A stretch of DNA of 64,000 nt from Halorussus limi (GTDB taxonomy: Archaea; Halobacteriota; Halobacteria; Halobacteriales; Haladaptataceae): positions 3,427,626 through 3,491,625 of the forward strand of contig NZ_CP096659.1 of assembly GCF_023238205.1 (NCBI RefSeq). The letters run 5' to 3'. The notes below the pieces were generated by a model, which saw nothing but the letters and a program-made list of their open reading frames with translations, did no database searches and was not told where the DNA came from. How positions within the stretch are numbered: position 1 is the first letter of the stretch; every line of letters starts with the position of its first letter. Of this stretch, positions 29,535 through 38,155 are shown in pieces. A program made the position numbers and the translations under genes.

Positions 29535-29600
29535 ATGAGCCGTCGAACCAGCTTCGATAGCCGCCGAACCGGCACGGAGGCGATGTCGGTCGAACCATGA
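29535..29600 (+). CDS. Putative 21-residue leader peptide coupled to the DUF1616 gene
   Basis: The ATG is positioned as a leaderless start 27 nt after promoter element b. The frame encodes a short Arg/Ser-rich peptide, and its TGA overlaps the ATG of the next gene in an ATGA arrangement at 29597-29600. This is the coupling seen between genuine genes in this window. The peptide itself has no recognisable domain; it may exist mainly to deliver ribosomes to the next start. Confidence 0.4.
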   Translation: MSRRTSFDSRRTGTEAMSVEP

Positions 29601-30613
29601 GTCACGAAACGCCCGCCGACACGTGGGTCGACCGCCTCGCGCGCCCCGCGCTCCCGGTCGACCTCCTCGCGGTCGTCGGCTACGTCGCGGTCGCGGTCGT
29701 CGTCCTCTCGCAACCCGGCGTCTACGGGACGCCGCTGGCGGCCGCCATCGGGCTTCCGCTCCTGTTCTTCGCGCCGGGGTACGCGCTCGTCTCGGCGCTG
29801 TTCCCCGGCGCGACCCCCGACGACGCCCGGGCCGACGTGACCCTCGCCGACGTGCGCCAGCACGGCCTCTCGGGCAACGAGCGCGCCGCGCTCGGCTTCG
29901 GGGTCAGCCTCGCACTGCTCCCGGTGTTGGGCGTCGCGGTCGCGGTCTCGCCGTGGACCATCGCGCCCGCGACCGTCTTGCTGTCGGTGGCGCTCGCGAC
30001 GGTCGCGTTCGCGGTCGTCGGGGCGGGCCGACGACTCCGCCGACCCGCGGACCGCCGGTTCTCGCTCCCGGTCGGGGCGTGGCTCGACGACGCCCGGCGG
30101 TCGGTTTCGACCGGGCCGCTCTCCGACCGCGTCCTGAACGTCGGTCTCGCCGTCGGGGTCCTGCTGGCGGTCGGCGCGATGGGCTACGCGGTCGCCTCGC
30201 CCGGGCCGGGCCAGAGCTACACGAGCATCGCGCTGCTCTCCCAGAACGAGACGGGCGAACTCGTCGCGGACGACTACCCCCGGACGTTCGAGCGCGGGCA
30301 GAGCAAACCGCTGGTCGTCGAGTTGACCAACCACGCGAGCCAGCCGACCGACTACTCGGTGGTGGCCGAACTCCAGCGCGTCCGGAAGGCCGACGACGGG
30401 GGCGCGAAGGTGGTGCAGGACCAGCAGATGGCGACGTTCACGCCCACCGTGGGACCGGGCCAGACGTGGCAGACCACCCACGAGGTCACGCCGACGATGA
30501 CCGGCGAGAACCTGCGTCTGACCTACCTCGTCTACGAGGGCGACCCGCCGAAGAACCCGACCACGGAGAACGCGTACGACCACGTCCACATCTGGGTGAA
30601 CGTGACGGCATGA
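29597..30613 (+). CDS. DUF1616 membrane protein
   Basis: The 338-residue protein has four N-terminal membrane helices, a long cytoplasmic loop, a further helix near 180-200, and a C-terminal extracellular beta domain with FERGQSKPLVVELTNH and QVGPG-like turns. This is the DUF1616 arrangement, common beside archaeal glycosylation and polysaccharide genes; its biochemical role is unknown. It heads a likely operon with the YdjM-like and beta-helix genes and is driven from promoter element b. Confidence 0.85.
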   Translation: MSHETPADTWVDRLARPALPVDLLAVVGYVAVAVVVLSQPGVYGTPLAAAIGLPLLFFAPGYALVSALFPGATPDDARADVTLADVRQHGLSGNERAALGFGVSLALLPVLGVAVAVSPWTIAPATVLLSVALATVAFAVVGAGRRLRRPADRRFSLPVGAWLDDARRSVSTGPLSDRVLNVGLAVGVLLAVGAMGYAVASPGPGQSYTSIALLSQNETGELVADDYPRTFERGQSKPLVVELTNHASQPTDYSVVAELQRVRKADDGGAKVVQDQQMATFTPTVGPGQTWQTTHEVTPTMTGENLRLTYLVYEGDPPKNPTTENAYDHVHIWVNVTA

Positions 30614-30651
30614 CCGGCGACCGGACTCCGGGGGCGAGACACCGCTAACCT

Positions 30652-31260
30652 ATGTGGCCGTGGGAACACCTCGCGGTCGGCTACCTCTGTTACTCGCTTC
30701 TGGTCCGACTCTCCGGTCGGGGAGCGCCCCGGCCGTGGCCGGTCGTCGCGCTCGCGGTCGGCACGCAGTTCCCCGACCTCGTGGACAAGCCGCTGGCGTG
30801 GACGGTCGGCGTCCTGCCGTCGGGCCACTCGCTGGCCCACTCGCTGTTCGCGGCGCTCCCGGTCGCGGCGCTCGCGGTGACGGTCGGGGCGGCGCTCGGA
30901 CGCCGGCGAGACGGGAGCGAGCGCGTCGGCGCGGCGTTCGCGCTCGGCTACCTCAGCCACCTGCCGGCCGACGTGTTCTACCCGGCGCTGGTCGGCGGCG
31001 AACCCAACTACGGCTTCCTGTTCTGGCCGGTCGTTCCGGCGGCGGAGACCGAAGTCGGCGTCGGGTTCGCCGAGATGGTCCGACTGCTGTTGGGCCGGTA
31101 CGTCCGGCGGTTGGCCCGCGGCGAGGTGTCGCCGTACCTCGCGGTCGAACTCGGCCTGCTGGCGTCGGTGTTCGGACTCTGGGTACTCGACGGCCTGCCG
31201 CCGCTCCGATGGGTCTGGTCGCGGGTCGTCCTCGGTCGGCCCGCCGAAGAAGCGTCGTAG
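30652..31260 (+). CDS. YdjM-type membrane-bound metal-dependent hydrolase
   Basis: The 202-residue membrane protein carries the family metal-binding pattern: His6 in WEHLAVG, the FPDLVDKP motif near residues 42-49, GHSLAHS near 62-68, and HLPADVFYP near 103-111. YdjM-like proteins are predicted zinc-dependent phospholipase-like hydrolases that act at the membrane. It lies 38 nt after the DUF1616 gene. The substrate is unknown. Confidence 0.82.
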   Translation: MWPWEHLAVGYLCYSLLVRLSGRGAPRPWPVVALAVGTQFPDLVDKPLAWTVGVLPSGHSLAHSLFAALPVAALAVTVGAALGRRRDGSERVGAAFALGYLSHLPADVFYPALVGGEPNYGFLFWPVVPAAETEVGVGFAEMVRLLLGRYVRRLARGEVSPYLAVELGLLASVFGLWVLDGLPPLRWVWSRVVLGRPAEEAS

Positions 31261-31283
31261 AAACTATCAGGACGAACATAACA

Positions 31284-32732
31284 ATGGTTCGAGGAGACGG
31301 AGACGACGACGTGAACGGTGACGAGCGGACGGCGACGAGACGCGCGTACCTCCGGACCGCCGGGACCGCCGCGGCGGTCAGCGCGCTCGCGGGGTGCGGC
31401 CAGCGGGACCGCGGGTCGACGACGAGAGAGTCGACCGCCGCGACGGCGACCGAATCGACGACGGGCGAGACCGCGAATCCGACCGAAACCGGCGAATCGA
31501 CCGCGTCGCCGACGCCGAGCGAACTGGTCGAGCGGCGCGGCTACGAGTCGGTCGTGAACGTCGTGGACGCCGGGGCCGACCCCAACGCCGAGGAGTCGAT
31601 TCGGCCCGTCCTCGAAGCCAACGCCGGGGACGACACCCTGCTGTACTTCCCGACCGGGCGCTACCGACTCGACGAGTGGCGCGCGACCGACTACCGGAAC
31701 CTCGGCGTGGTCGGCGACGACGCCGTCCTCGTCCCGCCCAAGGGCGTCAACTACTGGCTGATGTGGGGCGGGTTGAGCGACCTCCTCTTCGAGGGGTTCA
31801 CCGTCGACTGTCGGCCCAACGACGTCGCTCCGGTCGCCCACGTCGGCACCGCCGGCGGCAAGAGCGTCGTCCGAGACGTGGCGGTCCGGGGCCACCGCCA
31901 CGCGCCGCGGACAGCCTTCGAAATCGAAGTGACCGACCCCGAGGGCGAGTTGACCTTCGAGAACGTCTCGCTCCCCGACGGGTCCACGACCGGCCACGCG
32001 ATGTACGTCTTCCCCCAGAGCGTGGGGAAACTGACGTTCCGGAACTGCCGCCTCGAACACTGGAAGGAGGGACTGTACGCCGCCTACCACCGCGGCCCGC
32101 TCCGTATTCTGGGCGGTTACTACGCCAACAACGGCATCGAGCAGGTTCGCGTCGGCGGCGGAACCAGCGGTGCGCTCGTCCGAGGCGTGACCGTGCGCGT
32201 GGACAATCCCAAGCAACCCCAGCACAAGCCGAACATGCGGGGAATCTGGGCCGAGGAGGGCGGTCACGTCCGCATCGAGGACTGCGACATCGCCATCACC
32301 GACCTGACCGGCACCTACAGTTCCGGCGGTATCGTCGTCGGCCAGCAGTTCGGCGAGGTGACGGTGACCGACACCGAAATCCGGACGGACGTCGACGCGT
32401 ACGCCGTCAGCGTCCGGGACCCCATCGAGAGCATGGCCGGCCAGACCGTCCCGAGCATGGACCGCCTCCCGAAGCGCACGCGGGTCACGGTGCGGGACCT
32501 CCGCGTTTCCGGGAGCGCGAAGACCGGAACCGCGGTCCGCGCGGTCAGACGGGACGACTGCCGGTTCGAGCGGGTCTGCATCCAGCACGGCGGGTCGCGC
32601 GACGGCATGGCCTTCGCGGACGCGGAGGGGTGTGCGGTCCGGAACTCGACCATCGACGTGGGCGGCGAGGCCATCCGGACCGAGAACGCGACGGTGACCA
32701 AGCGCAGCGTCCGGACCGACGGGTCGTGCTGA
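31284..32732 (+). CDS. Tat-exported lipoprotein with right-handed beta-helix domain
   Basis: The 482-residue protein has a twin-arginine signal (TRRAYLRT), a hydrophobic stretch and a lipobox ending ALAGC near residue 37, so it should be Tat-exported and lipid-anchored. A Thr/Ser/Glu-rich linker follows. Residues about 90-470 form a pectate-lyase-like beta-helix that begins with the VVDAGADPN motif typical of these folds. Such proteins bind or cleave polysaccharides. A GIW-EE/EQ-G/CDI motif and overall layout are shared with the protein at 38156-39679, so the two look paralogous. It ends the DUF1616 operon. Confidence 0.85.
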   Translation: MVRGDGDDDVNGDERTATRRAYLRTAGTAAAVSALAGCGQRDRGSTTRESTAATATESTTGETANPTETGESTASPTPSELVERRGYESVVNVVDAGADPNAEESIRPVLEANAGDDTLLYFPTGRYRLDEWRATDYRNLGVVGDDAVLVPPKGVNYWLMWGGLSDLLFEGFTVDCRPNDVAPVAHVGTAGGKSVVRDVAVRGHRHAPRTAFEIEVTDPEGELTFENVSLPDGSTTGHAMYVFPQSVGKLTFRNCRLEHWKEGLYAAYHRGPLRILGGYYANNGIEQVRVGGGTSGALVRGVTVRVDNPKQPQHKPNMRGIWAEEGGHVRIEDCDIAITDLTGTYSSGGIVVGQQFGEVTVTDTEIRTDVDAYAVSVRDPIESMAGQTVPSMDRLPKRTRVTVRDLRVSGSAKTGTAVRAVRRDDCRFERVCIQHGGSRDGMAFADAEGCAVRNSTIDVGGEAIRTENATVTKRSVRTDGSC

Positions 32733-32844
32733 TTCGGCGTCGAGAAGTGACTGTAGCCACTTCTTCCATCCCTAAATAATTCCAACATAACGAAATACAT
32801 TGCTCTCGGCGTGGGTTTTTGCGTCTGCACGCCGAGCGGTCGGT

Positions 32845-33243
32845 ATGCCACGCGTCGCACTCATCGCGCACGACGACGAGAAGCCCGTGATAATCGACCT
32901 CGCTCGGGAGTACGAGTCGCTGCTCTCGACGTTCGACCTCGTGGCGACCGGCACGACCGGCGAGCGAATCGCCGAGGAGACCGGTCTCTCCGTCGAGCGC
33001 AAGGAGTCGGGACCCATCGGCGGCGACACCCAAATCGGCGCGGAGGTCGTCGAGGAGCGACTCGACGGTATCGTCTTCCTCCGGGACCCGCTGACCGCCC
33101 AACCGCACGAACCCGACATCACCGCGCTCCTCCGCATCTGCGACGTTCACGACGTGCCGATGGCGACCACCCGGACCTCCGCGGAGTTCCTGCTCGACGG
33201 ACTCGCCGCCGAAACCGGCGAGTCGGCCCGCGGTCAGATGTAG
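32845..33243 (+). CDS. mgsA: Methylglyoxal synthase
   Basis: MgsA converts dihydroxyacetone phosphate to methylglyoxal and phosphate, a bypass that relieves sugar-phosphate stress. The 132-residue protein has His9 in IAHDD, the phosphate-binding TGTTG at 35-39, GPIGGD with catalytic Asp61, and the PHEPD motif with His88 and Asp91, all matching the bacterial enzyme. A T-rich element (about 32816-32820) lies at TATA distance from the ATG at 32845, so it may be leaderless. Its 3' end overlaps the phosphodiesterase gene on the opposite strand by 10 nt. Confidence 0.93.
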   Translation: MPRVALIAHDDEKPVIIDLAREYESLLSTFDLVATGTTGERIAEETGLSVERKESGPIGGDTQIGAEVVEERLDGIVFLRDPLTAQPHEPDITALLRICDVHDVPMATTRTSAEFLLDGLAAETGESARGQM

Positions 33244-34913
33244 CCGAGGTCTTCGAGTCGCTGTTCGACCGACCCGTCGTCGCCGGCGTCGGACCGGTCG
33301 CTCCCGAAGGGGACCTCGCCGTAGTCGGCCCGCGGCGGGTCGTCGGTCAGCAGGCCGTCGGGGACTTCGCCGGTCACGCGCGCGGGCACGTCGAGGCCCG
33401 CCGCGGCCATCGCGACGGGTGCCACGTCGGTCAGCGAGAGCGCGCCGGGCCGGGAACCGTCCGCGTCGAGCGCGGCGTCGGCCGCCCCGTCCGCGAACGC
33501 CGGACCGTCGGCGATGAAGACGCCGTCGCGCTTGTGGTCGTGGGCCTCGGTCGCCACGAACTCCTGGCCGATGAGGTTGGTGCTGAGCGTGTGGTTCATC
33601 TCCGCGGGCATGAACAGCACGTCGCAGGCGCGCTCGGTGAAGGGGCCGTCGTACACCTCCTCGCGCCGCCGGACCCACTCGAACACCGGGTCGCCGTCGG
33701 GAGTCCGGAGGTCCGAGAGCGTCCGAATCAACTCGTCGCGCACGCCCTCGTACTCCTCGGGCGTGACCACGCCGGAGGGTTCCCGGCCCACGAGGTTGAC
33801 CCGGACGCCGAGTTCGACGCTCCGGCAGTAGGCCTTCGAGTTGGCCCAGTCGACGCCCTCGCTGGCGGCCGACACCGCCTCGTAAGGCAGGACGTCGGTC
33901 AGCAGGTCGCCCACGCCGAGTCGCGTGGCCAGCGAGTAGGCGTCGCCCGGCGTCACGCCGACCGTGTCGAGCGCCGTCGTCGCGGCCGAGACGACCTGCC
34001 CAGTGACGGACGGACCGCTCGCGCCCTCCGGCCCGCCCGCGGCCCCGTCCGCCGCGCCGGTCAGCGTCGCCTTCTCGGTCATCAGACTCGGCCCCGACGA
34101 CTCGGTCGTCGTCTCCACGAACCCGGCGTTCCGGAGGACCTCGTTGAGGTAGACGGTGTAGCCGTCGAGTTCGCCCATCCCGTGGTCCGAACAGACCACG
34201 ACGTTGGCGTCGCCCGCGGCCTCGCGGACCCGACCGAGGACCTCGTCCGCGCGCTCGTACGCGCGACGGAACGTCTCTCGGTCGTCGAAGTCGTGGAAGA
34301 CGGTGTCGGTCTTCTGGACCTGCACGATTGCGACCCGCCAGTCGTACTCGGTCAGGAGGTACTCGGCGGCCTCGCCGCGCGTCCGAATCAGGTCGAGGTA
34401 GCCCTCGCGCTTGCGGTCGCGGTCGTCGCTCGACTCGGCCTCGGAGTAGATTCGGTACTCGCCCTCGACCGCCTCGGAGAGCTCGTCCCGGATGCCCTCG
34501 GGATACCCCGAGTCCGTCTCGCGGGCGAGGTATCCCGGCACGAGGACGCCCGCGACCGGTTCCGCGGGGTGGGTCACGGGCACGTTGCAGACCACGACCG
34601 GTTCGTCGAGCGCGGTCAGGTAGTTCCACACCGCGGGCCGGCGGACGCGGTTCCGCGAGACGAGTTCGGCCTCGTCGGGGTAGCCCCCAGTGCGGTGGAA
34701 GAAGCCGTAAGTGCCGTGGTGGCTCGGGTCCGTTCCCGTGTACATCGAGGGCCACGCGCTCCCGGTCCACGGCGGGAACGTCGATTCGAGGGGAGCCTCG
34801 ACGCCCTCGCTCCGGAGGCGGGCGAACTCGGGGAGCGACGACTCGAACTCGTCGAGGTATCTGAAATCCATCGCGTCGAAGCCGACGACCACGGTTTTGT
34901 GTTTGCTCGACAT
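33234..34913 (-). CDS. Alkaline phosphatase superfamily phosphodiesterase, first copy
   Basis: The 559-residue protein belongs to the type I phosphodiesterase/nucleotide pyrophosphatase group. Metal-binding Asp is in VVGFDAMD, the nucleophile region is [14 protein letters not shown], further metal ligands are VVCSDHGMG and HDHKRDG, and the C-terminus ends LEDLGYI. No signal peptide is seen, so it probably acts in the cytoplasm. A second member with the same motifs and ending lies at 36282-37916, and a FemAB-like gene sits between them. Its likely substrates are nucleotide sugars, lipid phosphates or phosphoglycans; sequence does not decide. Confidence 0.85.
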   Translation of the reverse strand: MSSKHKTVVVGFDAMDFRYLDEFESSLPEFARLRSEGVEAPLESTFPPWTGSAWPSMYTGTDPSHHGTYGFFHRTGGYPDEAELVSRNRVRRPAVWNYLTALDEPVVVCNVPVTHPAEPVAGVLVPGYLARETDSGYPEGIRDELSEAVEGEYRIYSEAESSDDRDRKREGYLDLIRTRGEAAEYLLTEYDWRVAIVQVQKTDTVFHDFDDRETFRRAYERADEVLGRVREAAGDANVVVCSDHGMGELDGYTVYLNEVLRNAGFVETTTESSGPSLMTEKATLTGAADGAAGGPEGASGPSVTGQVVSAATTALDTVGVTPGDAYSLATRLGVGDLLTDVLPYEAVSAASEGVDWANSKAYCRSVELGVRVNLVGREPSGVVTPEEYEGVRDELIRTLSDLRTPDGDPVFEWVRRREEVYDGPFTERACDVLFMPAEMNHTLSTNLIGQEFVATEAHDHKRDGVFIADGPAFADGAADAALDADGSRPGALSLTDVAPVAMAAAGLDVPARVTGEVPDGLLTDDPPRADYGEVPFGSDRSDAGDDGSVEQRLEDLGYI

Positions 34914-35260
34914 CGGTGTCTCACGGTCGATTCGTTCGACCGCTCTCGGCGAGACCCACGTCCGCTCCCGGTATTGTTCTCGGGCGCTTAGCCCGGCGGC
35001 ACCGAGCGTCTAACCCGCTCTGACGCCTCGTTAACGCGGCCGGCGACAGGCGGTGCCTGCGGCTAACCCCGCCGAGCGCACGCGGTGCCTGCGCGGCGAC
35101 CGGTCGAGAGAACGCCGTTCCTATCGGTCCGTCGAGCGTGCGAACGCGACGACTGACGCTCGGCGCGCGGTTTTACGCCGGACTTGACCGACTGCGCAGG
35201 CGGAGGCTATCGCCCGGAGGGTCGGAGAGAAGGAGTGCGGCCGAACCGAGCGACGCCGGC
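34914..35260. other. Intergenic region upstream of the first phosphodiesterase gene
   Basis: About 350 nt between two minus-strand genes. It must hold the promoter of the phosphodiesterase at 34913, but no clear TATA box or TAACAAAG element is visible. The interval 35040-35100 contains GCGGTGCCTGCG-like sequence twice in a hairpin-prone stretch, perhaps a terminator for the upstream FemAB gene. Confidence 0.45.
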
Positions 35261-36280
35261 CTACCGGAACTTCTTGTAGACGCTCGACAGCGCGTTGGTG
35301 ACGGCGGTTCCGGTCTCCATCGTGTAGTACGACCGGAGTTCGGGCGCGAACTTGGCCTTGTAGCCACAGAGGCGTTCCTCGTTCGCGCCCACGAGGTCGT
35401 AGTTCTCGATACCGCGGTCCATCGCGTCGGTCATGATGGCCCAGTCCACGAGGTCGTTGACCGGCAGGTCGTGGTCGTGCTTCGCGCCGCCCTGCCACCG
35501 GTAGACGGTGTCGCCGAACTCCAGCGCGACCATCCCGCCGGCGACCTCGCCGTCGATTTCACAGGCGTACGGCCGGACCGAGCCCTCGGGCAGGCGGTCG
35601 TAGAGGTCGGTCACGAACCGGGGCGTCACGCCGTAGCTCTCGTCCTGTTCGTCGTGGCGGGCCCGGACCTGCGAGATGATCGTCCGAATCTCGTCGGTAC
35701 CGCCCTCGTAGACGCGGTAGTCGCCGTCGGTCCGGATGTTGTTCCGGGCGTCGCTCGAGAACGACATCAGCACGTCCTCCTCGCCCGGCGTCAGGTCGAC
35801 CGAGTAGGTGTGGCGCACGTCGATTTCGAAGTCGTTCCACTCGAAGGGCCGCACATCTCGGTAGTCGGGACCCGGCCGAATCTGAGTGTGCTTCGGGCCG
35901 AGTTCGCGCTCGACCCAGTCGAGACACCCCTGCACGAACCGCTTGTTCCGGCGCTCGCGCTTCCGGCGCTTGAGCTTCCGGTGGTTCAGAAGGGCGGGGC
36001 CGAGATACGTGACCCACAGGCCGGGTGCGGGCGAGAACGCCATCGACATCCCGCCCTTTCGCTTCTCGAAGACCGGAAGGATACCGACCGGTTCGTGACC
36101 CTTGTAGCCCGCGAGGAGATGGAGGTCGGCGTCGGCGTGGTCGGCCTGCACCGCCAGCGACTCCCGGTAGTGGAACGGGGTCGCCTGCGGCGACCGCTCG
36201 ACGAGGTCGTTCCACTCGTGGTGTCCGAATTCCGCCGCGCGTCCGATACTGATGCCTTGTCGCTCGATAGTTACGCTCAT
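35261..36280 (-). CDS. FemAB-like GNAT acyltransferase, first copy
   Basis: The 339-residue protein has the two-domain GNAT layout of the FemAB/FemX family, which transfers amino acids from aminoacyl-tRNA onto peptidoglycan precursors in bacteria. The strand-and-turn motif YRWQGGAKHDHD and the C-terminal YDLVGANEERLCGYKAKF region are the clearest signature. Archaea lack murein, so the acceptor here is probably a glycan or lipid. The ATG is 1 nt after the stop of the phosphodiesterase gene (TAATATG). A paralogue with the same motifs lies at 49674-50762. Confidence 0.82.
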   Translation of the reverse strand: MSVTIERQGISIGRAAEFGHHEWNDLVERSPQATPFHYRESLAVQADHADADLHLLAGYKGHEPVGILPVFEKRKGGMSMAFSPAPGLWVTYLGPALLNHRKLKRRKRERRNKRFVQGCLDWVERELGPKHTQIRPGPDYRDVRPFEWNDFEIDVRHTYSVDLTPGEEDVLMSFSSDARNNIRTDGDYRVYEGGTDEIRTIISQVRARHDEQDESYGVTPRFVTDLYDRLPEGSVRPYACEIDGEVAGGMVALEFGDTVYRWQGGAKHDHDLPVNDLVDWAIMTDAMDRGIENYDLVGANEERLCGYKAKFAPELRSYYTMETGTAVTNALSSVYKKFR

Positions 36281-36281
36281 A

Positions 36282-37916
36282 TTATTCGAGATATCCGAGG
36301 TCCGCGAGTCTCGCTTCGACTTCGTCGTCGTCCGTCGCTTCCTGTTCGCCCGCGTCGAACGCGGGGTACGACTCGATGCCGGCCGACCCGACCGCAGGGA
36401 GGACCGACCCGTCCATGCGGTCGCCCGCCGGAAGCCCCATCGTCGCCAGCACCGTCGGGGCCACGTCGAAGAGGTGTGCGCCCGAGAGGTCGGCGCTCGG
36501 GGTCGCTCCGTCGCCGGAAATCGCCACGATACCGTCCCGCTTGTGGTTGTAGGGTTCGCTGGGCGGACCGAACTCCCCGTCGCCCACGCGGGTCGAGAGG
36601 AACTCGTCGTACTCCCGAGGGACCGTGATTACGTCGGGCGCTTCCTCGACGTAGGGCCCCGAGAACACCTCCTCGCGGCGGGCCACGCGCTCGAACACGG
36701 GGTTCCCGTCGGGCGTCGTCACCTCCGACAGCGCGTCCACGAGGTCGTCGCAGAGCCGGTCGTACTCGCGTTCCGGAACGACGCCCTCGGGTTCCCGTCC
36801 CGCGAGGTTGACCCGGACGCCGAGTTCGATTCGGTCGCGCATGTACGCCTTCGAGGCCGGGAAATCGACCTGTTCGGACCCCGCGCGGGCCACTTCGGTC
36901 GGGACGCGTCGGGCCGCGAACTCCGCCAGTCCCACCGCGTCGAGCGCGTTGTAGACGCGCTGGCTTGTGAGACCGACACCGGCGAGTCCGGCCACGGCCC
37001 GTTCGAGGAGACCCGTCCCGTCGTCGGCCTCGTCTCTCCCCTGCTTGCCGTCCTGTAGCTGATTGTCGGCGATGGTCGACCACGTCGGCATCCCCTCGCC
37101 CTCGGTGGTCGTCTCGACCAGTCCCCGCTCGCGGAGGTACTCGTTGGGCCGGAACTCGTGGCCCGCGTACTCTCCCATCCCGTGGTCGCTGGCGACGACG
37201 ACGGTGTCGGGGTCGCACTCCTCGAGAATCGTGCCGAGCTGTCGGTCCACCGCCTCGTAGACGGCCCGGACCTTGCCGTGGTCGCCGGGGAACTCGTGGA
37301 AGACGGTATCGGTCTGCTGGAACTGGACGAACCCGAAGTCCGGGTCGAACCGGTCGGCGAGGTAGCGAAACGCCGACCCCCGCATCCCGACCAGTCGCTC
37401 GTACCACTCGACCTTCTCCTTACCGTCGGCGTCGCGGGGCGCGTACACCCGGTACTCGCCGATTTCCTCGCGTATCTCGTCCAGCAGTCCGTCGGGGTGA
37501 CAGTCGGGGTTCTCGGGCGCGGTGTAACCCGGCACTATCGCGCCGTCGATTTCGTCGGGCGGGTGCGTGACCGGGGCGTTGACCACGACGCTCGACTTGC
37601 CGTGGTAGTCCAGCAGTTCCCAGAGGGTCCGCTCGCGGACGTGAGTCGCGTTCACCACGTCCCACTCGTAGCCGTCGAACGTGAGGAACCCGAACACGCC
37701 GTGTTTCCCGGGGTTGACGCCGGTGTACAGCGAGGGCCACGCGCTCGGGGTCCACGGCGGAATCTGAGACTCCAGCGGCCCGGCCGCCCCCGACTCGAAG
37801 ACCGACGCCAGATTGGGGAGCGCGCCGGCCTCGAACAGCGGGTCGAGGACCGGCCGACACCCCGCGTCCAACCCGACGAGGAGAGTCTCCATGTTCGTCT
37901 GCGGGCGGTCAGCCAT
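36282..37916 (-). CDS. Alkaline phosphatase superfamily phosphodiesterase, second copy
   Basis: The 544-residue protein has the same motif set as the copy at 33234-34913: LVGLDAGC, PPWTPSAWPSLYTG, VVVASDHGMG, YNHKRDGIV and the C-terminal LADLGYLE. It probably hydrolyses phosphodiester or pyrophosphate bonds of nucleotide sugars or polymer precursors. Its ATG is 27 nt downstream of the TAACAAAG element c at 37943-37972, fitting a leaderless transcript. It is followed directly by a FemAB-like gene, with which it forms an operon. Confidence 0.86.
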   Translation of the reverse strand: MADRPQTNMETLLVGLDAGCRPVLDPLFEAGALPNLASVFESGAAGPLESQIPPWTPSAWPSLYTGVNPGKHGVFGFLTFDGYEWDVVNATHVRERTLWELLDYHGKSSVVVNAPVTHPPDEIDGAIVPGYTAPENPDCHPDGLLDEIREEIGEYRVYAPRDADGKEKVEWYERLVGMRGSAFRYLADRFDPDFGFVQFQQTDTVFHEFPGDHGKVRAVYEAVDRQLGTILEECDPDTVVVASDHGMGEYAGHEFRPNEYLRERGLVETTTEGEGMPTWSTIADNQLQDGKQGRDEADDGTGLLERAVAGLAGVGLTSQRVYNALDAVGLAEFAARRVPTEVARAGSEQVDFPASKAYMRDRIELGVRVNLAGREPEGVVPEREYDRLCDDLVDALSEVTTPDGNPVFERVARREEVFSGPYVEEAPDVITVPREYDEFLSTRVGDGEFGPPSEPYNHKRDGIVAISGDGATPSADLSGAHLFDVAPTVLATMGLPAGDRMDGSVLPAVGSAGIESYPAFDAGEQEATDDDEVEARLADLGYLE

Positions 37917-37942
37917 GTACCACGTTCCACCGTCCGGCCGGC

Positions 37943-37972
37943 CTTTGTTATGGGCTGTTTGTCACCGCGAAG
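37943..37972 (-). promoter_or_regulatory. TAACAAAG promoter element, copy c (phosphodiesterase-FemAB operon)
   Basis: Minus-strand CTTC (37972-37969), 18-nt spacer, TAACAAAG (37950-37943), with CA 9 nt before TAAC. The start codon at 37916 is exactly 27 nt downstream. Confidence 0.7.
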
Positions 37973-38088
37973 ACACGTCCTACGGCCGGTTTTCCGGGTT
38001 AAGCTCGCGTTACTCGGCGGAAACCGAGCGTTTCGCCGGTTGCGGACCGTTCCGTTCCGACCGTTCCACCCCCGGCCATAACACTTAA

Positions 38089-38155
38089 ATCAGTAATGTA
38101 GCATTGAATCGAAGTCGGTAGGTTTATGAATAGGTAGTCTCGCATTGAGAAATAC
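38089..38155 (+). promoter_or_regulatory. Promoter region of the Tat beta-helix gene, duplicated at 40.2 kb
   Basis: The region contains ACTTAAATC, GCATTGAATCGAAGTCGGTA, a TATA-like GGTTTATGAA about 28 nt before the ATG, and a second GCATTGA 41 nt after the first. All of these elements recur in the same order and spacing at 40213-40292, the only other place they are found here. Confidence 0.6.

Larger units (their letters stand above)
29208..29596. other. Divergent intergenic region with two copies of the TAACAAAG promoter element
   Basis: About 390 nt separate the PGF-CTERM gene (minus) from the DUF1616 gene (plus). Each direction has one copy of the YTWC-N18/19-TAACAAAG element. The minus-side leader holds a hairpin CCCCGGC/GCCGGGG at 29300-29321. 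The plus-side leader holds a 21-codon open frame coupled to the DUF1616 start. Confidence 0.7.

Noticed and set aside
32787-32795. TAACGAAA upstream of mgsA as a tenth copy of the promoter element
   Set aside because: It differs at two positions, lacks YTWC at 18-19 nt and CA at 9 nt, and is not positioned for the mgsA start.
34960-34990. AGAACAATAC upstream of the first phosphodiesterase gene as a degenerate promoter element
   Set aside because: Only a partial match to TAACAAAG and no YTWC at the required distance.
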